DNA of 64,000 bases from Ralstonia sp. 25mfcol4.1. GTDB taxonomy: Bacteria > Pseudomonadota > Gammaproteobacteria > Burkholderiales > Burkholderiaceae. Below, piece by piece: positions 13,797-23,087 of the stretch (the stretch's first letter is position 1; each line of letters begins with the position of its first letter). Both the position numbers and the translations under genes were made by a program. Location of the stretch: positions 496,001 to 560,000 of the forward strand of contig NZ_FNJO01000001.1 in NCBI RefSeq assembly GCF_900104095.1, written 5' to 3'. Under the pieces are notes generated by a model. That model ran no database searches and had not been told where the DNA came from. It saw only the letters and a list, made by a program, of their open reading frames with translations.

Positions 13797-15677
13797 ATGA
13801 CCCAGCACGAAGACTTCCGTGCGGAGCAGCCTTTTGCTTCCGCCGCCGACACCACTGCCACGCCCGCCGCTGCCGTGAGCCCGCTCGACAAGCTCGACGC
13901 CATGCTCAATGCCGATGCAGCCCCGGCCGCGCAAGCGTCGGACGCACCGGAAAGCGGTTTCGCAAAGCTTGGCCTGGACCCCGCCATCCTGCGCGCCCTG
14001 GCCGAAGCCAACTACAACAACCCCACCCCGGTCCAGGCCCAGGCGATTCCCGCCTTCCTGGCTGGCCGCGACCTGCTGGTCTCGAGCCAGACCGGTTCGG
14101 GCAAGACCGCAGCGTTCATGCTGCCGGCGATCCAGCGCATCAGCGAAAAGCCCGCGCCGAATCGTCCGACCGAACCGGCCAAGCGCATGAAGGGCAAGCG
14201 CCCCCGTCCGGCCGCCGCCCAGCCGTCGCTGCTGGTGCTGACGCCGACGCGTGAACTGGCCCTGCAGGTGACCGAGGCTGCCGCCAAGTACGGCCGCCAT
14301 CTGCGCCGCATCGTGTGCGCCAGCATCCTGGGCGGCATGCCCTATCCGAAGCAGCTGGCCATGCTGTCGCGCATGCCTGACATCCTGGTGGCAACGCCGG
14401 GCCGTCTGCTGGACCACATCGAAGCCGGCCGCATCGACCTGTCCGCGCTGGACATGCTGGTGTTCGACGAAGCCGACCGCATGCTGGACATGGGCTTTGC
14501 CGACGACATCGACGCCATCGTGGCCGCCACGCCGGCATCGCGCCAGACGCTGATGTTCTCGGCCACGCTGGACGCCCGTATCGGCCAGCTGGCTTCGCGC
14601 CAGCTGCGCGACCCGCAACGCATCGAGATCGCCGCCGCCCGCGCCGACCACAGCAACATCGAGCAGCGCCTGCACTTCACCGACGACATGTCGCACAAGG
14701 AACGCCTGCTCGACCACCTGCTGCGCGATTCGTCGCTGAAGCAGGCCATCGTGTTCACGGCCACCAAGCGTGACGCCGATTCGCTGGCCGAGCGCCTGTC
14801 GGACACCGGCTTCGCCGCCGGCGCCCTGCACGGCGACATGACGCAAGGCGCGCGCAACCGCACGCTGACGGCCCTGCGCCGCGGCAACCTGCGCGTGCTG
14901 GTAGCTACCGACGTGGCCGCGCGCGGTATCGACGTGCCCGATATCACGCACGTGGTGAACTTCGACCTGCCCAAGCAGGCGGAAGACTACGTCCACCGTA
15001 TCGGCCGTACCGGCCGTGCCGGCCGCTCGGGCATCGCCATCAACCTGGTGAACCATGGCGACATGTTCCAGTGGCGCCGTATCGAGCGTTTCACGAACCA
15101 CCGCATCGACGCATCGGTGATCGAAGGCCTGGAACCGCGCCGTTCGCCGAAGCCGCGCTCGAACTTCGGCGGCAAGCCGGGCGGCCGTGACGGCTTCCGT
15201 GGCAACAGCGGCGGTGGCTATCGCGGCGGCAATGGCGCCGGCAACGGTGGCGGCTATCGCGGCAACAACGGCGGCAACCGCGAAGGCGGTGAACGCAGCT
15301 TTGGCGAGCGCCGCTTCAGCAACGACGGCAACCGTGGTTTCGGTGACCGTGGCAACGCCGGCGGCTTTGGCGACCGTGGCAACGCCGGCGGCTTCGGCGA
15401 TCGTGGCAACGGCGGTGGCTTCGGCGATCGCGGCAACGCCGGCTACCGTGGCCAGGGCCAGGGCCAGGGTCAAGGCCAGCAACGCAGCTTCGGCGACCGC
15501 AACTTCGGTGGCGAGCAGCGTTCGTACGGCAACCGCGACGGCAACCGTGGCTTTGGCGGCGAGCGCAGCTTCGGCGACCGCAGCTTTGGCGACCGCAAGT
15601 TCGGCGACCGTGGCGGCGATCGCGGCGGCTTCGGCGGCCAACGCAACGGCAACAGCCGTGCGCGCTACGAGCGTTGA
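13797..15677 (+). CDS. rhlE: DEAD-box ATP-dependent RNA helicase, RhlE type, with Gly-rich tail
   Basis: A 626-residue helicase that unwinds RNA in ribosome assembly or cold adaptation. An N-terminal extension of about 55 residues precedes the Q motif (GLDPAILRALAEANYNNPTPVQ). Then follow the P-loop SSQTGSGKT, DEAD (VFDEADRMLDMGF), SAT, and the C-terminal RecA lobe with HRIGRTGRAGR. The last about 170 residues are a low-complexity tail of Gly, Arg, Asn, Phe and Asp with repeats of GFGDRGNAG, as in RGG-type RNA-binding tails. ATG 13797 begins the conserved MTQHEDF start; the ribosome site is weak. A bidirectional terminator follows at 15721. Confidence 0.93.
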   Translation: MTQHEDFRAEQPFASAADTTATPAAAVSPLDKLDAMLNADAAPAAQASDAPESGFAKLGLDPAILRALAEANYNNPTPVQAQAIPAFLAGRDLLVSSQTGSGKTAAFMLPAIQRISEKPAPNRPTEPAKRMKGKRPRPAAAQPSLLVLTPTRELALQVTEAAAKYGRHLRRIVCASILGGMPYPKQLAMLSRMPDILVATPGRLLDHIEAGRIDLSALDMLVFDEADRMLDMGFADDIDAIVAATPASRQTLMFSATLDARIGQLASRQLRDPQRIEIAAARADHSNIEQRLHFTDDMSHKERLLDHLLRDSSLKQAIVFTATKRDADSLAERLSDTGFAAGALHGDMTQGARNRTLTALRRGNLRVLVATDVAARGIDVPDITHVVNFDLPKQAEDYVHRIGRTGRAGRSGIAINLVNHGDMFQWRRIERFTNHRIDASVIEGLEPRRSPKPRSNFGGKPGGRDGFRGNSGGGYRGGNGAGNGGGYRGNNGGNREGGERSFGERRFSNDGNRGFGDRGNAGGFGDRGNAGGFGDRGNGGGFGDRGNAGYRGQGQGQGQGQQRSFGDRNFGGEQRSYGNRDGNRGFGGERSFGDRSFGDRKFGDRGGDRGGFGGQRNGNSRARYER

Positions 15678-15720
15678 TCGCTGATCGCTGACCCCCTGCC
15701 GGCCTGCCGGCGGTGGGACG

Positions 15721-15748
15721 AAAAAAGGCACCCTCGGGTGCCTTTTTT
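15721..15748 (+). terminator. Bidirectional terminator between rhlE and the EgtB-like gene
   Basis: GGCACC/GGTGCC stem, CTCG loop, A6 on the left and T6 on the right. Serves the convergent genes on either side. Confidence 0.9.
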
Positions 15749-15768
15749 CATTGCTGCTGCTCGTCAGT

Positions 15769-17025
15769 TCACATCGCGCACGTCCGGAAGCCCACGAAGG
15801 ACACATCGTCCTCGGGCAGCAAGGCCGTTCGGGCCCGCACATGACGCAGGCGCGACGGGCTGGCGAACGACACCCCGCGCACGGCCTGGTGCGTGCCGAA
15901 GCGGCCGATGATCTCGCCATCGGTGGGCTCGGCGGCAAAGCCCACGTACGGCTCGTACGGCGTAGCCGTCCATTCCCGCAACATGCCCCATTGCAGCCCG
16001 CGATTCTGCACGGCCGCCAGTTCCCATTCCGCTTCCTGCGGCAGGCGGCGACCGGCCCAGACGCACCATGCCTGGGCCTCGAACAGCGTGACGTGACGCA
16101 CCGGCTCGTCGGGATTGAGCGTGCGCTCGGTGCCGAATCGCGACGCCACCCAGCTGCGGCTGACCGCATGGCGCCCCCAGTAGCGGGGCGCCGAACGCTC
16201 CTGCGTCATCAGCCATTGCCGGCCGGCGGCCGACCAGTACGACGGATGCTCGTAGCCGTGGTCTTCCACGAACTCCAGGAACTGGGCGTTGGTGACCAGC
16301 GCGGCGTCCATCTCGAACGCTGGCACGTAGATCTTCTGTGCCGGCAATTCGTCGGGCCAGGCAAAGCCGTCGGCGTCCGGCCACCCCTGCGTGAAATTGC
16401 CACCGGGAAAGTGCAGCGTCCCCGATGACTGCACGGCCATCGTCGGCGAAATCGATGCCGGCTCGACCGGTGCCACCTCCAGGGCCTGCAGCAGCGTGGC
16501 CACCGTTTCGCCCTGCACATCCTCGTAGTAGAGCGCGCGGCGGAACGGATAGAGCGTGGCGTCGGCATCGTCGGGCAGCAGCGCGATGCGCCGCAGCAGG
16601 CCGTCGAGCACCTGCGTGGCGTATTGCTTCACCACCGCCACGTCGGGTAGCGCGATCTCCCAGCGCTCATCCGGCCCAATCCGCTCGGGATCGAACCATT
16701 CGTCGGCACCATCGAGCAGCGATGGCTCGCTGGCTACCGGCAGGCGGATACCGCCCTGCTCCAGGTGCCGCACACCACGCAGGCACCACCATTCGGCATG
16801 CCAGGCGATATTGCCGAGCGTCCACAGCGGCGGATTGGTGTCGTATTGACGCTGCACGGTCCAGCCTTTGCGGGTCACGCCGAAGGCACCCAGCCACGCC
16901 AGCGTGCGGTTGCGCGACTCCACCAGTGCCTGTGCCAACCCCTCGCGCGGCAGCCGGCGCGCGTCGGGCCAGGCCGCCGTGCCGCCGGTGAAGTGGAGAT
17001 CGGGAAGCATGGAGAAGCCGCTCAT
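15769..17025 (-). CDS. EgtB/SenA-like DinB-FGE protein lacking the iron ligands
   Basis: A 418-residue protein with an N-terminal DinB-like four-helix part and a C-terminal FGE-like domain (RHVTLFEAQAWCVWAGRRLP, EAEWELAA, REWTATPYEPYVGF, AVRGVSF, FVGFRT). This is the architecture of EgtB, the iron enzyme that joins hercynine to cysteine or glutamylcysteine in ergothioneine synthesis, and of SenA, its selenoneine relative. Text such as NPPLW, PSLLDGADEWFD looks SenA-like. The three iron-binding histidines are not there: LAHI is LGNI, and the HX3HXE motif reads YYEDVQGE. So it may be inactive, use another site, or do something else. It lies 148 bp downstream of egtD on the same strand. ATG 17025 begins the conserved part. 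No senB or selD is in the window. Confidence 0.72.
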   Translation of the reverse strand: MSGFSMLPDLHFTGGTAAWPDARRLPREGLAQALVESRNRTLAWLGAFGVTRKGWTVQRQYDTNPPLWTLGNIAWHAEWWCLRGVRHLEQGGIRLPVASEPSLLDGADEWFDPERIGPDERWEIALPDVAVVKQYATQVLDGLLRRIALLPDDADATLYPFRRALYYEDVQGETVATLLQALEVAPVEPASISPTMAVQSSGTLHFPGGNFTQGWPDADGFAWPDELPAQKIYVPAFEMDAALVTNAQFLEFVEDHGYEHPSYWSAAGRQWLMTQERSAPRYWGRHAVSRSWVASRFGTERTLNPDEPVRHVTLFEAQAWCVWAGRRLPQEAEWELAAVQNRGLQWGMLREWTATPYEPYVGFAAEPTDGEIIGRFGTHQAVRGVSFASPSRLRHVRARTALLPEDDVSFVGFRTCAM

Positions 17026-17173
17026 CGAGGTATCCGTGTCAAAGGGTGGGAATCGGTGCCGGCCGGGCCGGCTGCGCGCATTATGACACCGGGCGCCAAC
17101 GCGTTCCGGCCCCCGCCCTTTCACCCTGCTGGCGGCGCGGCTTACCGCCAGCCTGCCCCAGTCCTGCCGGCCG

Positions 17174-18280
17174 TCAGCCCCGCGCGTGAAAGACGGCGAA
17201 CCAGCCGCGCGGATCGGTCCAGCTGACCGGGTCGGTGAAGCCGGCCGCTTCGAGCAGGATTGCGAAGTCATCCGGCCGATACTTGTGCGAGTCCTCGGTA
17301 TGGATGCGGTCGCCAGCCGCGAACCGGCGCTCGCCGCGAGGCCAGCGCACGGTCACATCGCGCTCGGCCTGCAGGTGCATCTGGATGCGCGATGCCTGCG
17401 TATCGAACGTGGCCGCGTGACGCCAGTCGGCCAACGCGAAGTCGCTGCCCACGATGCGATTCACGTTGCGCAGCACGTTGCGGTTGAACGCGGCGGTCAC
17501 GCCAAGGGCATCGTCATAGGCAGCCACCAGCGTGTCGCGGTCCTTGTACAGGTCCACGCCGATCAGCACACCGTCGCCCGGGCCGGCGGCGGCACGCAGC
17601 CGCTGCAGCAGCGCCAGGGCGTCGATCGGCGCGAAGTTGCCGATGCTGGAGCCGGGATAGAAGAACAGCCGGCGGCCGCGCTTGACGCTGGAGGGCAGGT
17701 CAAGCGGCCCGCACAGATCGGCCCCCAGCCCCAGCATCGGAATCTGGGGGTTCTGCTGCTGCAGCGCGGCCAGCGTGCCGCGCAGGAATTCCACCGAGAT
17801 ATCGAGCGCCACGTACTGGGCCGGCTGGAGGCTCGGAAACAGGCGCGCAGCTTTCTGGCAGTTGCCGGCGCCCAGGTCGATCAGCACGCAGCCGCTGCCG
17901 GCCCGTGCGGCGATGGCGGGCGCGGCCGTGGCGAAGATCGACGCCTCGGTGCGGGTGGGGTAGTACTCGGGCAGGTCGGTGATGGCCTCGAACAGCCGGG
18001 AGCCCAGCACGTCGTAAAAGAACTTCGGGCTGATGCGCGCCTGGCTCAGGCGCAGCCCTTCCTCGATCTCGGCACGCAGCGCACCGTTGTCCTCGCGGTA
18101 TTGCTGCACGAATTCCGGCTGCGGGACCGCCCCGGGCCGGGCATGGCCATTGCCGACGACGATGCGCGGCTCCGGGGCAATTTCCGGCGTGGCGTGGCCG
18201 TTCTGGTGATGGGAGTTGTTGCGGGAGTTGTTGCGGGTCGAAGGGGTGTCGGGCGTCTGAAGCGTAGTGGGGGCCGGCAT
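17174..18280 (-). CDS. egtD: L-histidine N-alpha-methyltransferase EgtD
   Basis: A 368-residue SAM-dependent methyltransferase that trimethylates histidine to hercynine, the first step of ergothioneine synthesis. After a poorly conserved Asn/His/Pro-rich N-tail of about 60 residues come the family markers SPKFFYDVLGSRLFEAI, LPEYYPTRTE, the SAM motif LIDLGAGNCQKA, FFYPGSSIGNF, LIGVDLYKD, NRNVLRNVNRIVGSDF and IHTEDSHKY. AAGGAAAC precedes ATG 18280. The EgtB-like gene follows on the same strand, so hercynine is probably its substrate or was once. About 590 bp upstream contain the divergent terC leader. Confidence 0.92.
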   Translation of the reverse strand: MPAPTTLQTPDTPSTRNNSRNNSHHQNGHATPEIAPEPRIVVGNGHARPGAVPQPEFVQQYREDNGALRAEIEEGLRLSQARISPKFFYDVLGSRLFEAITDLPEYYPTRTEASIFATAAPAIAARAGSGCVLIDLGAGNCQKAARLFPSLQPAQYVALDISVEFLRGTLAALQQQNPQIPMLGLGADLCGPLDLPSSVKRGRRLFFYPGSSIGNFAPIDALALLQRLRAAAGPGDGVLIGVDLYKDRDTLVAAYDDALGVTAAFNRNVLRNVNRIVGSDFALADWRHAATFDTQASRIQMHLQAERDVTVRWPRGERRFAAGDRIHTEDSHKYRPDDFAILLEAAGFTDPVSWTDPRGWFAVFHARG

Positions 18281-18524
18281 GACGTTTCCTTGTTGTCGAT
18301 GGGCACTACGGTGAATCCCTCTCAAAGTGTCGGCGCTGGCATCCGATACTTGCCAACGGCGGTCAGGGGGGCGCGCCTGTCAGGTCTGGTGCACACCTGC
18401 CGAACCAATCCAACTAGGATAGGTGCATATGCTTATGCGTGCGCGACACGTTGCATCACTTTACAAACTGAACCGCACGACATTCATGTCTGAAACTTGA
18501 TACATGCAAACCCCACCCCGGCAG

Positions 18525-18555
18525 TGCAACATTTTTTTCGCAGTTCCCTTATAAT
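18525..18555 (+). promoter_or_regulatory. Candidate promoter of the riboswitch-terC transcript
   Basis: Perfect -10 TATAAT at 18550-18555 with a weak -35 (TGCAAC, 18525-18530) about 19 bases upstream. A start near 18562 would give a leader of about 300 bases, enough to hold the riboswitch. Confidence 0.6.
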
Positions 18556-18615
18556 CGCCTCCAACGTGATCGCCGGAGCCTTCTGGCGGACACGATCCCT
18601 TCCAAAGAGGGAAGT

Positions 18616-18775
18616 AAAAGGGGAGTAGCTTGGGGGCATCCGATGCCCTTAGCACAATCGTCATTCCGAGACGCATCGCTCGTCTCCGGTTGTGCTGACC
18701 CTGGCGCGCATTCCGCGCCAGTCAGTCGAGCAAGACCTTTGCACACCTGGTTTTTACGGTTTGCAAAGGCGACCC
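18616..18775 (+). ncRNA. yybP-ykoY (manganese) riboswitch
   Basis: The leader of terC holds the hallmark AAAGGGGAGTAGC at 18617-18629, a pairing AGCACAA/TTGTGCT around ATCGTCATTCCGAGAC, and a terminal hairpin CCTTTGCA (18736-18743) with TGCAAAGG (18762-18769) leading to GGCGACC. These match the yybP-ykoY family, which senses Mn2+ and commonly precedes TerC/Alx or MntP genes. Boundaries are by eye. Confidence 0.88.
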
Positions 18776-18868
18776 CGAACACTTCCGGCGCTCGCTGTAA
18801 ATCCCAGGTGCAACAAAAACTTTTGCTGGCTCGATGGCCTGCAGCCTTTTCGTACCTGAGGAGCGTAC

Positions 18869-19576
18869 ATGGAGTGGTTTACCGATCTGTTCACGATGCA
18901 GTTTCTGACAGCCCTGCTGTCGATCGTCGTTATTGACCTGGTCCTGGCTGGCGACAACGCCATCGTGATTGCCCTCGCGGCGCGCAACCTGCCGCCGCAC
19001 CTGCAGAAGAAAGCCATTGTCTGGGGCACCATCGGTGCCGTGGTGGTCCGTTCGGCCATGACGATTGGCGTGGTCTGGCTGCTCAAGATCCCCGGCCTGC
19101 TGCTGGTTGGCGGCCTGGCGCTGGTCTGGATCGCCTACAAGCTGCTTGCCGCCGAGAATGACGGCGACGAGCACGGCGCTGGCGCGGCCACGCTGATGGG
19201 CGCCATGAAGACCATCATCATCGCCGACGCGGTGATGGGCGTGGACAACGTGCTGGCCGTGGCCGGCGCCGCCCACGGCAGCTTCCTGCTGGTGGTGCTG
19301 GGCCTGCTGATCAGTATCCCGATCGTGGTCTGGGGTTCGAGCCTGGTGCTCAAGCTGATGTCGCGCTACCCGTCGATCATCTACATCGGTGCCGGCGTAC
19401 TGGCCTTCACCGCCGTCAAGATGATCCTGGGCGAGCCGATCACCAAGGCCTTCTTCGAGGCACAGCCTGCCATCAAGTGGGGCTTGTACCTGGTGATCAT
19501 CGGCGGCGTGCTGGGGGCGGGCTACCTGACCCAGAAGCGTCGCGACGGCAGCCAGAAGGCGGTGGAAAGCCACTGA
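18869..19576 (+). CDS. TerC family membrane protein (Alx-like, probable manganese exporter)
   Basis: A 235-residue integral membrane protein with about seven hydrophobic segments and the TerC signatures [20 protein letters not shown] and [17 protein letters not shown], whose acidic residues in the membrane are thought to handle metal. Alx-type TerC proteins export Mn2+, and the yybP-ykoY riboswitch directly upstream supports the same job here. TGAGGAGCGTAC precedes ATG 18869. A GCCGCC-TTCG-GGCGGC terminator follows at 19605. Confidence 0.9.
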   Translation: MEWFTDLFTMQFLTALLSIVVIDLVLAGDNAIVIALAARNLPPHLQKKAIVWGTIGAVVVRSAMTIGVVWLLKIPGLLLVGGLALVWIAYKLLAAENDGDEHGAGAATLMGAMKTIIIADAVMGVDNVLAVAGAAHGSFLLVVLGLLISIPIVVWGSSLVLKLMSRYPSIIYIGAGVLAFTAVKMILGEPITKAFFEAQPAIKWGLYLVIIGGVLGAGYLTQKRRDGSQKAVESH

Positions 19577-19604
19577 CCCGGCTGACCGGCATTGCCGGAA
19601 ACGC

Positions 19605-19630
19605 AAAAGGCCGCCTTCGGGCGGCTTTTT
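19605..19630 (+). terminator. Terminator after terC
   Basis: GCCGCC/GGCGGC stem with a TTCG loop and five T. Confidence 0.9.
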
Positions 19631-19695
19631 GCTTTCAGGCTAAAATCCTCGCTTTACGGCCCTCAAAGCCGACATCACATTTCTACCCCGCGCCG

Positions 19696-20490
19696 ATGAA
19701 ACAGTACCTCGACTTCATGCGCCATGTTTTTGAGCATGGCACCGAAAAGTCCGACCGCACCGGCACCGGCACGCGCTCGGTGTTCGGCTACCAGATGCGC
19801 TTCGACCTGAACGAAGGCTTTCCGGTCGTCACCACCAAGAAGCTGCATCTGAAGTCGATCATCCACGAACTGCTGTGGTTCCTGCAGGGTTCGACCAATA
19901 TCCAGTACCTGAAGGACAACGGCGTCACGATCTGGGACGAATGGGCCGACGCCAACGGCGAGCTGGGCCCGGTCTACGGCTACCAGTGGCGCGCCTGGCC
20001 GACGCCGGACGGCCGCCATATCGACCAGATCAGCGAGGTGGTGCAGCAGATCCGCAGCAACCCCGATTCGCGCCGCCTGATCGTGTCGGCCTGGAACGTG
20101 GGCGAGATCCCGCAAATGAAGCTGCCGCCCTGCCACGCGTTCTTCCAGTTCTACGTGGCCGACGGCAAGCTCAGCTGCCAGCTGTACCAGCGCAGCGCGG
20201 ACATCTTCCTGGGCGTGCCGTTCAATATCGCCAGCTACGCGCTGCTGACGCACATGATCGCGCAGCAGTGCGACCTCGGCGTGGGCGACTTCGTCTGGAC
20301 CGGCGGCGACTGCCACATCTACAGCAACCACTTCGAGCAGGTGCAGACGCAGCTGTCCCGCGCGCCGATGAAGCTGCCGACGCTCAAGATCAAGCGCCGT
20401 CCCGACAGCATCTTCGACTACCAGTACGACGACTTCGAACTGGTGGGCTACGAATCGCACCCCGCGATCAAGGCGCCGGTGGCCGTATGA
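19696..20490 (+). CDS. thyA: Thymidylate synthase ThyA
   Basis: A 264-residue enzyme, the same length as the Escherichia coli protein, converting dUMP to dTMP with methylenetetrahydrofolate. Motifs: [28 protein letters not shown], the catalytic Cys in [32 protein letters not shown], and C-terminal [12 protein letters not shown]. The start ATG 19696 gives the conserved [11 protein letters not shown]. Its stop overlaps the start of folA (ATGA), so the two are translationally coupled; FolA regenerates the folate that ThyA oxidises. Confidence 0.97.
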   Translation: MKQYLDFMRHVFEHGTEKSDRTGTGTRSVFGYQMRFDLNEGFPVVTTKKLHLKSIIHELLWFLQGSTNIQYLKDNGVTIWDEWADANGELGPVYGYQWRAWPTPDGRHIDQISEVVQQIRSNPDSRRLIVSAWNVGEIPQMKLPPCHAFFQFYVADGKLSCQLYQRSADIFLGVPFNIASYALLTHMIAQQCDLGVGDFVWTGGDCHIYSNHFEQVQTQLSRAPMKLPTLKIKRRPDSIFDYQYDDFELVGYESHPAIKAPVAV

Positions 20491-20987
20491 CGCTGCTGAC
20501 CCTGATCGTCGCGCGGGCGCGCAATGGCGTGATCGGCCGCGACAACGCGCTGCCGTGGCGCCTGCCCGAGGACCTGCAGCATTTCAAGCGCACCACGCTG
20601 GGCGCGCCGATCATCATGGGCCGCAAGACCTGGGATTCGATCGGCCGGCCGCTGCCGGGCCGCCGCAATATCGTGGTGAGCCGCAACCCCGCCCTGCAAC
20701 TGGAAGGCGCCGAGGTGGTGGGATCGCTCGAAGACGCCCAGCGCCTGTGCGCGGGCGTGGAACAGGTGTTCCTGATCGGCGGCGCACAGCTGTACGCGGA
20801 GGCCCTGCCCAGCGCGGATCGCCTGATCGTCACCGAGATCGATGCCGATGTGGAAGGCGACGCCCACTTCCCGGCCGTCGACCGGTCGAAGTGGGTGGAG
20901 GTTGCGCGCGAAACCCACCATTCAGCGGCCAACGCGTTCGACTATGCGTTCGTCACCTACGAACGCCCGCCGTCGGGCGAGGAATGA
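20487..20987 (+). CDS. folA: Dihydrofolate reductase FolA
   Basis: A 166-residue DHFR reducing dihydrofolate to tetrahydrofolate with NADPH. Motifs: [18 protein letters not shown] with the active-site Asp following, [37 protein letters not shown] and a C-terminal [10 protein letters not shown]. Cytosolic. It overlaps thyA by four bases and ends before a strong terminator at 21008. Confidence 0.97.
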   Translation: MTLLTLIVARARNGVIGRDNALPWRLPEDLQHFKRTTLGAPIIMGRKTWDSIGRPLPGRRNIVVSRNPALQLEGAEVVGSLEDAQRLCAGVEQVFLIGGAQLYAEALPSADRLIVTEIDADVEGDAHFPAVDRSKWVEVARETHHSAANAFDYAFVTYERPPSGEE

Positions 20988-21007
20988 CACCACCCGCCTG
21001 ACCATGA

Positions 21008-21033
21008 AAAACGGCGCCCTCGGGCGCCGTTTT
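21008..21033 (+). terminator. Bidirectional terminator between folA and pmbA
   Basis: ACGGCGCC/GGCGCCGT stem with a CTCG loop, A4 before and T4 after. It lies between convergent genes. Confidence 0.88.
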
Positions 21034-21053
21034 CCGTCTGGCCGAATGCCGGA

Positions 21054-22421
21054 TCAGTTGCCGGCAATCGTCATCTGTTCGATCAGGATCGACCCGGTTT
21101 CCTTGGTGCCGCGCACCAGCGCGTCGGCGCCGATACCAACGATCTGCTTGAACATCTCGACCATGTTTCCGGCAATCGTGATTTCCTCCACCGGGTACTG
21201 GATCACCCCGTTCTCGACCCAGTAGCCCGACGCGCCGCGCGAATAGTCGCCCGTCACGTAGTTCACGCCCTGCCCCATCAGTTCCGTCACCAGCAGGCCG
21301 GTGCCCATCTTCTTCAGCATGCCGGCGAAGTCGTCGCCCGGTTGCGTGTTCGAGCTGGTCAGCGTCAGGTTGTGCGAGCCGCCCGCGTTGCCGGTCGTCT
21401 GCATGCCAAGCTTGCGCGCCGAATAGGTCGACAGGAAATAGCCCTGTACCACACCATCGCGCACCACCTGGCGGGCGTGGGTACGCACGCCTTCCTCGTC
21501 GAACGGGGCGCTGCCCATGGCGCCCGGCACGTGCGGCTGCTCATTGATCTGGATATCGGGCGAGAACACGGCCTTGCCCAACGAGTCGTACAGGAACGTC
21601 GACTTGCGGTACAGCGCGCCGCCCGACACCGCCTGCACGAAGGCGCCCAGCAGGCCGGCCGCCAGCGGCGCCTCGAACAGCACCGGGCACTTGCGCGTGG
21701 ACAGCTTGCGGGCATTCAGGCGGGCCAGCGCGCGCTCGGCGGCATAGCGGCCAATGGCCTCGGGCTCGGCCAGCGCCAGCGGCGAACGCTTGGACGAATA
21801 CCAGTCGTCGCGCTGCATGCCGCCGCCGGATCCGGCGATCGGTGCCGCCGAAATAAAATGGCGCGAATACGGGTAGCCGCCCACGAAGCCGCGCGACGTG
21901 GCCAGCACGAACTGCGAATGCTGGGCCGACACGCTGGCGCCATCGCTGTTCTTGATCTTCGGCGACACCGCGAACGACGCCGCCTCGGCACGGCGCGCGA
22001 TGTCGATGGCACCCTCGGCGTCGATGTTCCACGGGTGGAACAGGTCCAGGTCCTGCGGATCGCGTTCGAGCAGCCCTTCCTCGGCCAGGCCCGCGCAATC
22101 GTCCTCGGCCGTGAAGCGGGCGATGTTGTACGCCGCCTCCGCCGTGGCGCGCAGCGCCTCCGGCGAGAAATCCGACGTGCTGGCATTGCCGCGGCGCTGG
22201 CCGATCATGACCGTCACGCCCACCACCTTGTCACGGTTCTGCTCGATGGTTTCCACCTGCCCCTTGCGCACCGTCACCGACAGGCCGCCGCCTTCGGAGA
22301 TCTCGGTAGCGGCATCCGTCGCGCCAAGTTCGCGTGCCACGCGCAGCACATCGGCCGCCATGGCCTTGAGCTGATCCTGGGTATAGGTGAAATGCGCGGT
22401 CTTTTCGGCAGTCTGGCTCAT
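21054..22421 (-). CDS. pmbA: PmbA/TldE metalloprotease subunit
   Basis: A 455-residue protein of the TldD/PmbA family, which with TldD degrades unfolded peptides and CcdA and matures microcin B17. Markers: ATEISEGGGLSVTVRKGQVE, RGNASTSDFS, PVLFEAPLAAGLLGAF, GTGLLVTELMGQGVN, TGDYSRGASGYWVENG and YPVEEITIAGN. PmbA lacks the catalytic HEXXH of its partner TldD, as here. ATG 22421 begins MSQTAEKT; a TTG 18 bases upstream is a possible alternative. It is divergent from darP across 48 bp. Whether it also handles the Gly-Gly peptides of this genome is unknown; nothing here links them. Confidence 0.94.
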   Translation of the reverse strand: MSQTAEKTAHFTYTQDQLKAMAADVLRVARELGATDAATEISEGGGLSVTVRKGQVETIEQNRDKVVGVTVMIGQRRGNASTSDFSPEALRATAEAAYNIARFTAEDDCAGLAEEGLLERDPQDLDLFHPWNIDAEGAIDIARRAEAASFAVSPKIKNSDGASVSAQHSQFVLATSRGFVGGYPYSRHFISAAPIAGSGGGMQRDDWYSSKRSPLALAEPEAIGRYAAERALARLNARKLSTRKCPVLFEAPLAAGLLGAFVQAVSGGALYRKSTFLYDSLGKAVFSPDIQINEQPHVPGAMGSAPFDEEGVRTHARQVVRDGVVQGYFLSTYSARKLGMQTTGNAGGSHNLTLTSSNTQPGDDFAGMLKKMGTGLLVTELMGQGVNYVTGDYSRGASGYWVENGVIQYPVEEITIAGNMVEMFKQIVGIGADALVRGTKETGSILIEQMTIAGN

Positions 22422-22469
22422 ATGGGCGGGCGTGATCAAAAGTCCAAACGGGAATCATAGCAAGATAAA

Positions 22470-23087
22470 ATGCCGGCCATGACGCGAAATACCCGTAACA
22501 ACTCCAACGGCCGTTTCCCGGGCGCCTTTGCCCCGGAAGAGGACGACGACCTGCCCAAGAGCAAGTCGCAGCGCAAGCGCGACATGACCGAGCTGCAGGA
22601 CCTGGGCGCCGAACTCGAGGCGCTGGCCAAAGACCGCCTGGCGCGCGTGCCGATGCCAGAGTCGCTGGCGGACGCCATCCATGCTGCCCGCAAGATCACC
22701 AGCCACGAGGGCAAGCGCCGCCAGATGCAGTTTGTCGGCAAGGTCATGCGCAGCCTGGACGACGACGAAGTGGCCGCCATCCGCGCCGCGCTGGAAGGCT
22801 TCAAGGGCACCAGCAAGGCCGAAACGGCGAAGATGCACCTGATGGAACGCTGGCGCGAACTGTTGCTGGCCGACGACGCCAATCTGACCCGATTCCTGGG
22901 CGAACACCCGGGCGTGGACGTGCAGTCGGTCCGCAACATCATCCGCAACGCGCGCAAGGAAAAGGAACTCGGCAAGCCGCCGAAGTACTACCGCGAGCTG
23001 TTCCAGGCCATCAAGGCCGCACTGGAAAGCGGCAATGATGGCAACGAAAGTGCCGCGACAGACACCCCGAAGGAATCCGACGCATGA
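22470..23087 (+). CDS. darP: Ribosome biogenesis factor DarP (YjgA/DUF615)
   Basis: About 205 residues, or 202 if started at the ATG at 22479. The family binds late 50S assembly intermediates at the peptidyl-transferase centre. Signatures: [75 protein letters not shown] cytosolic, highly charged protein. Its end overlaps the start of mog by four bases (ATGA), so the two are co-translated. Divergent from pmbA, the usual arrangement in betaproteobacteria. Confidence 0.94.
   Translation: MPAMTRNTRNNSNGRFPGAFAPEEDDDLPKSKSQRKRDMTELQDLGAELEALAKDRLARVPMPESLADAIHAARKITSHEGKRRQMQFVGKVMRSLDDDEVAAIRAALEGFKGTSKAETAKMHLMERWRELLLADDANLTRFLGEHPGVDVQSVRNIIRNARKEKELGKPPKYYRELFQAIKAALESGNDGNESAATDTPKESDA

Noticed and set aside
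15340..15450. Repeat in the rhlE tail resembling a CRISPR or minisatellite array
   Set aside because: It is in-frame coding repetition of Gly/Asp/Arg/Asn codons; there are no spacers.
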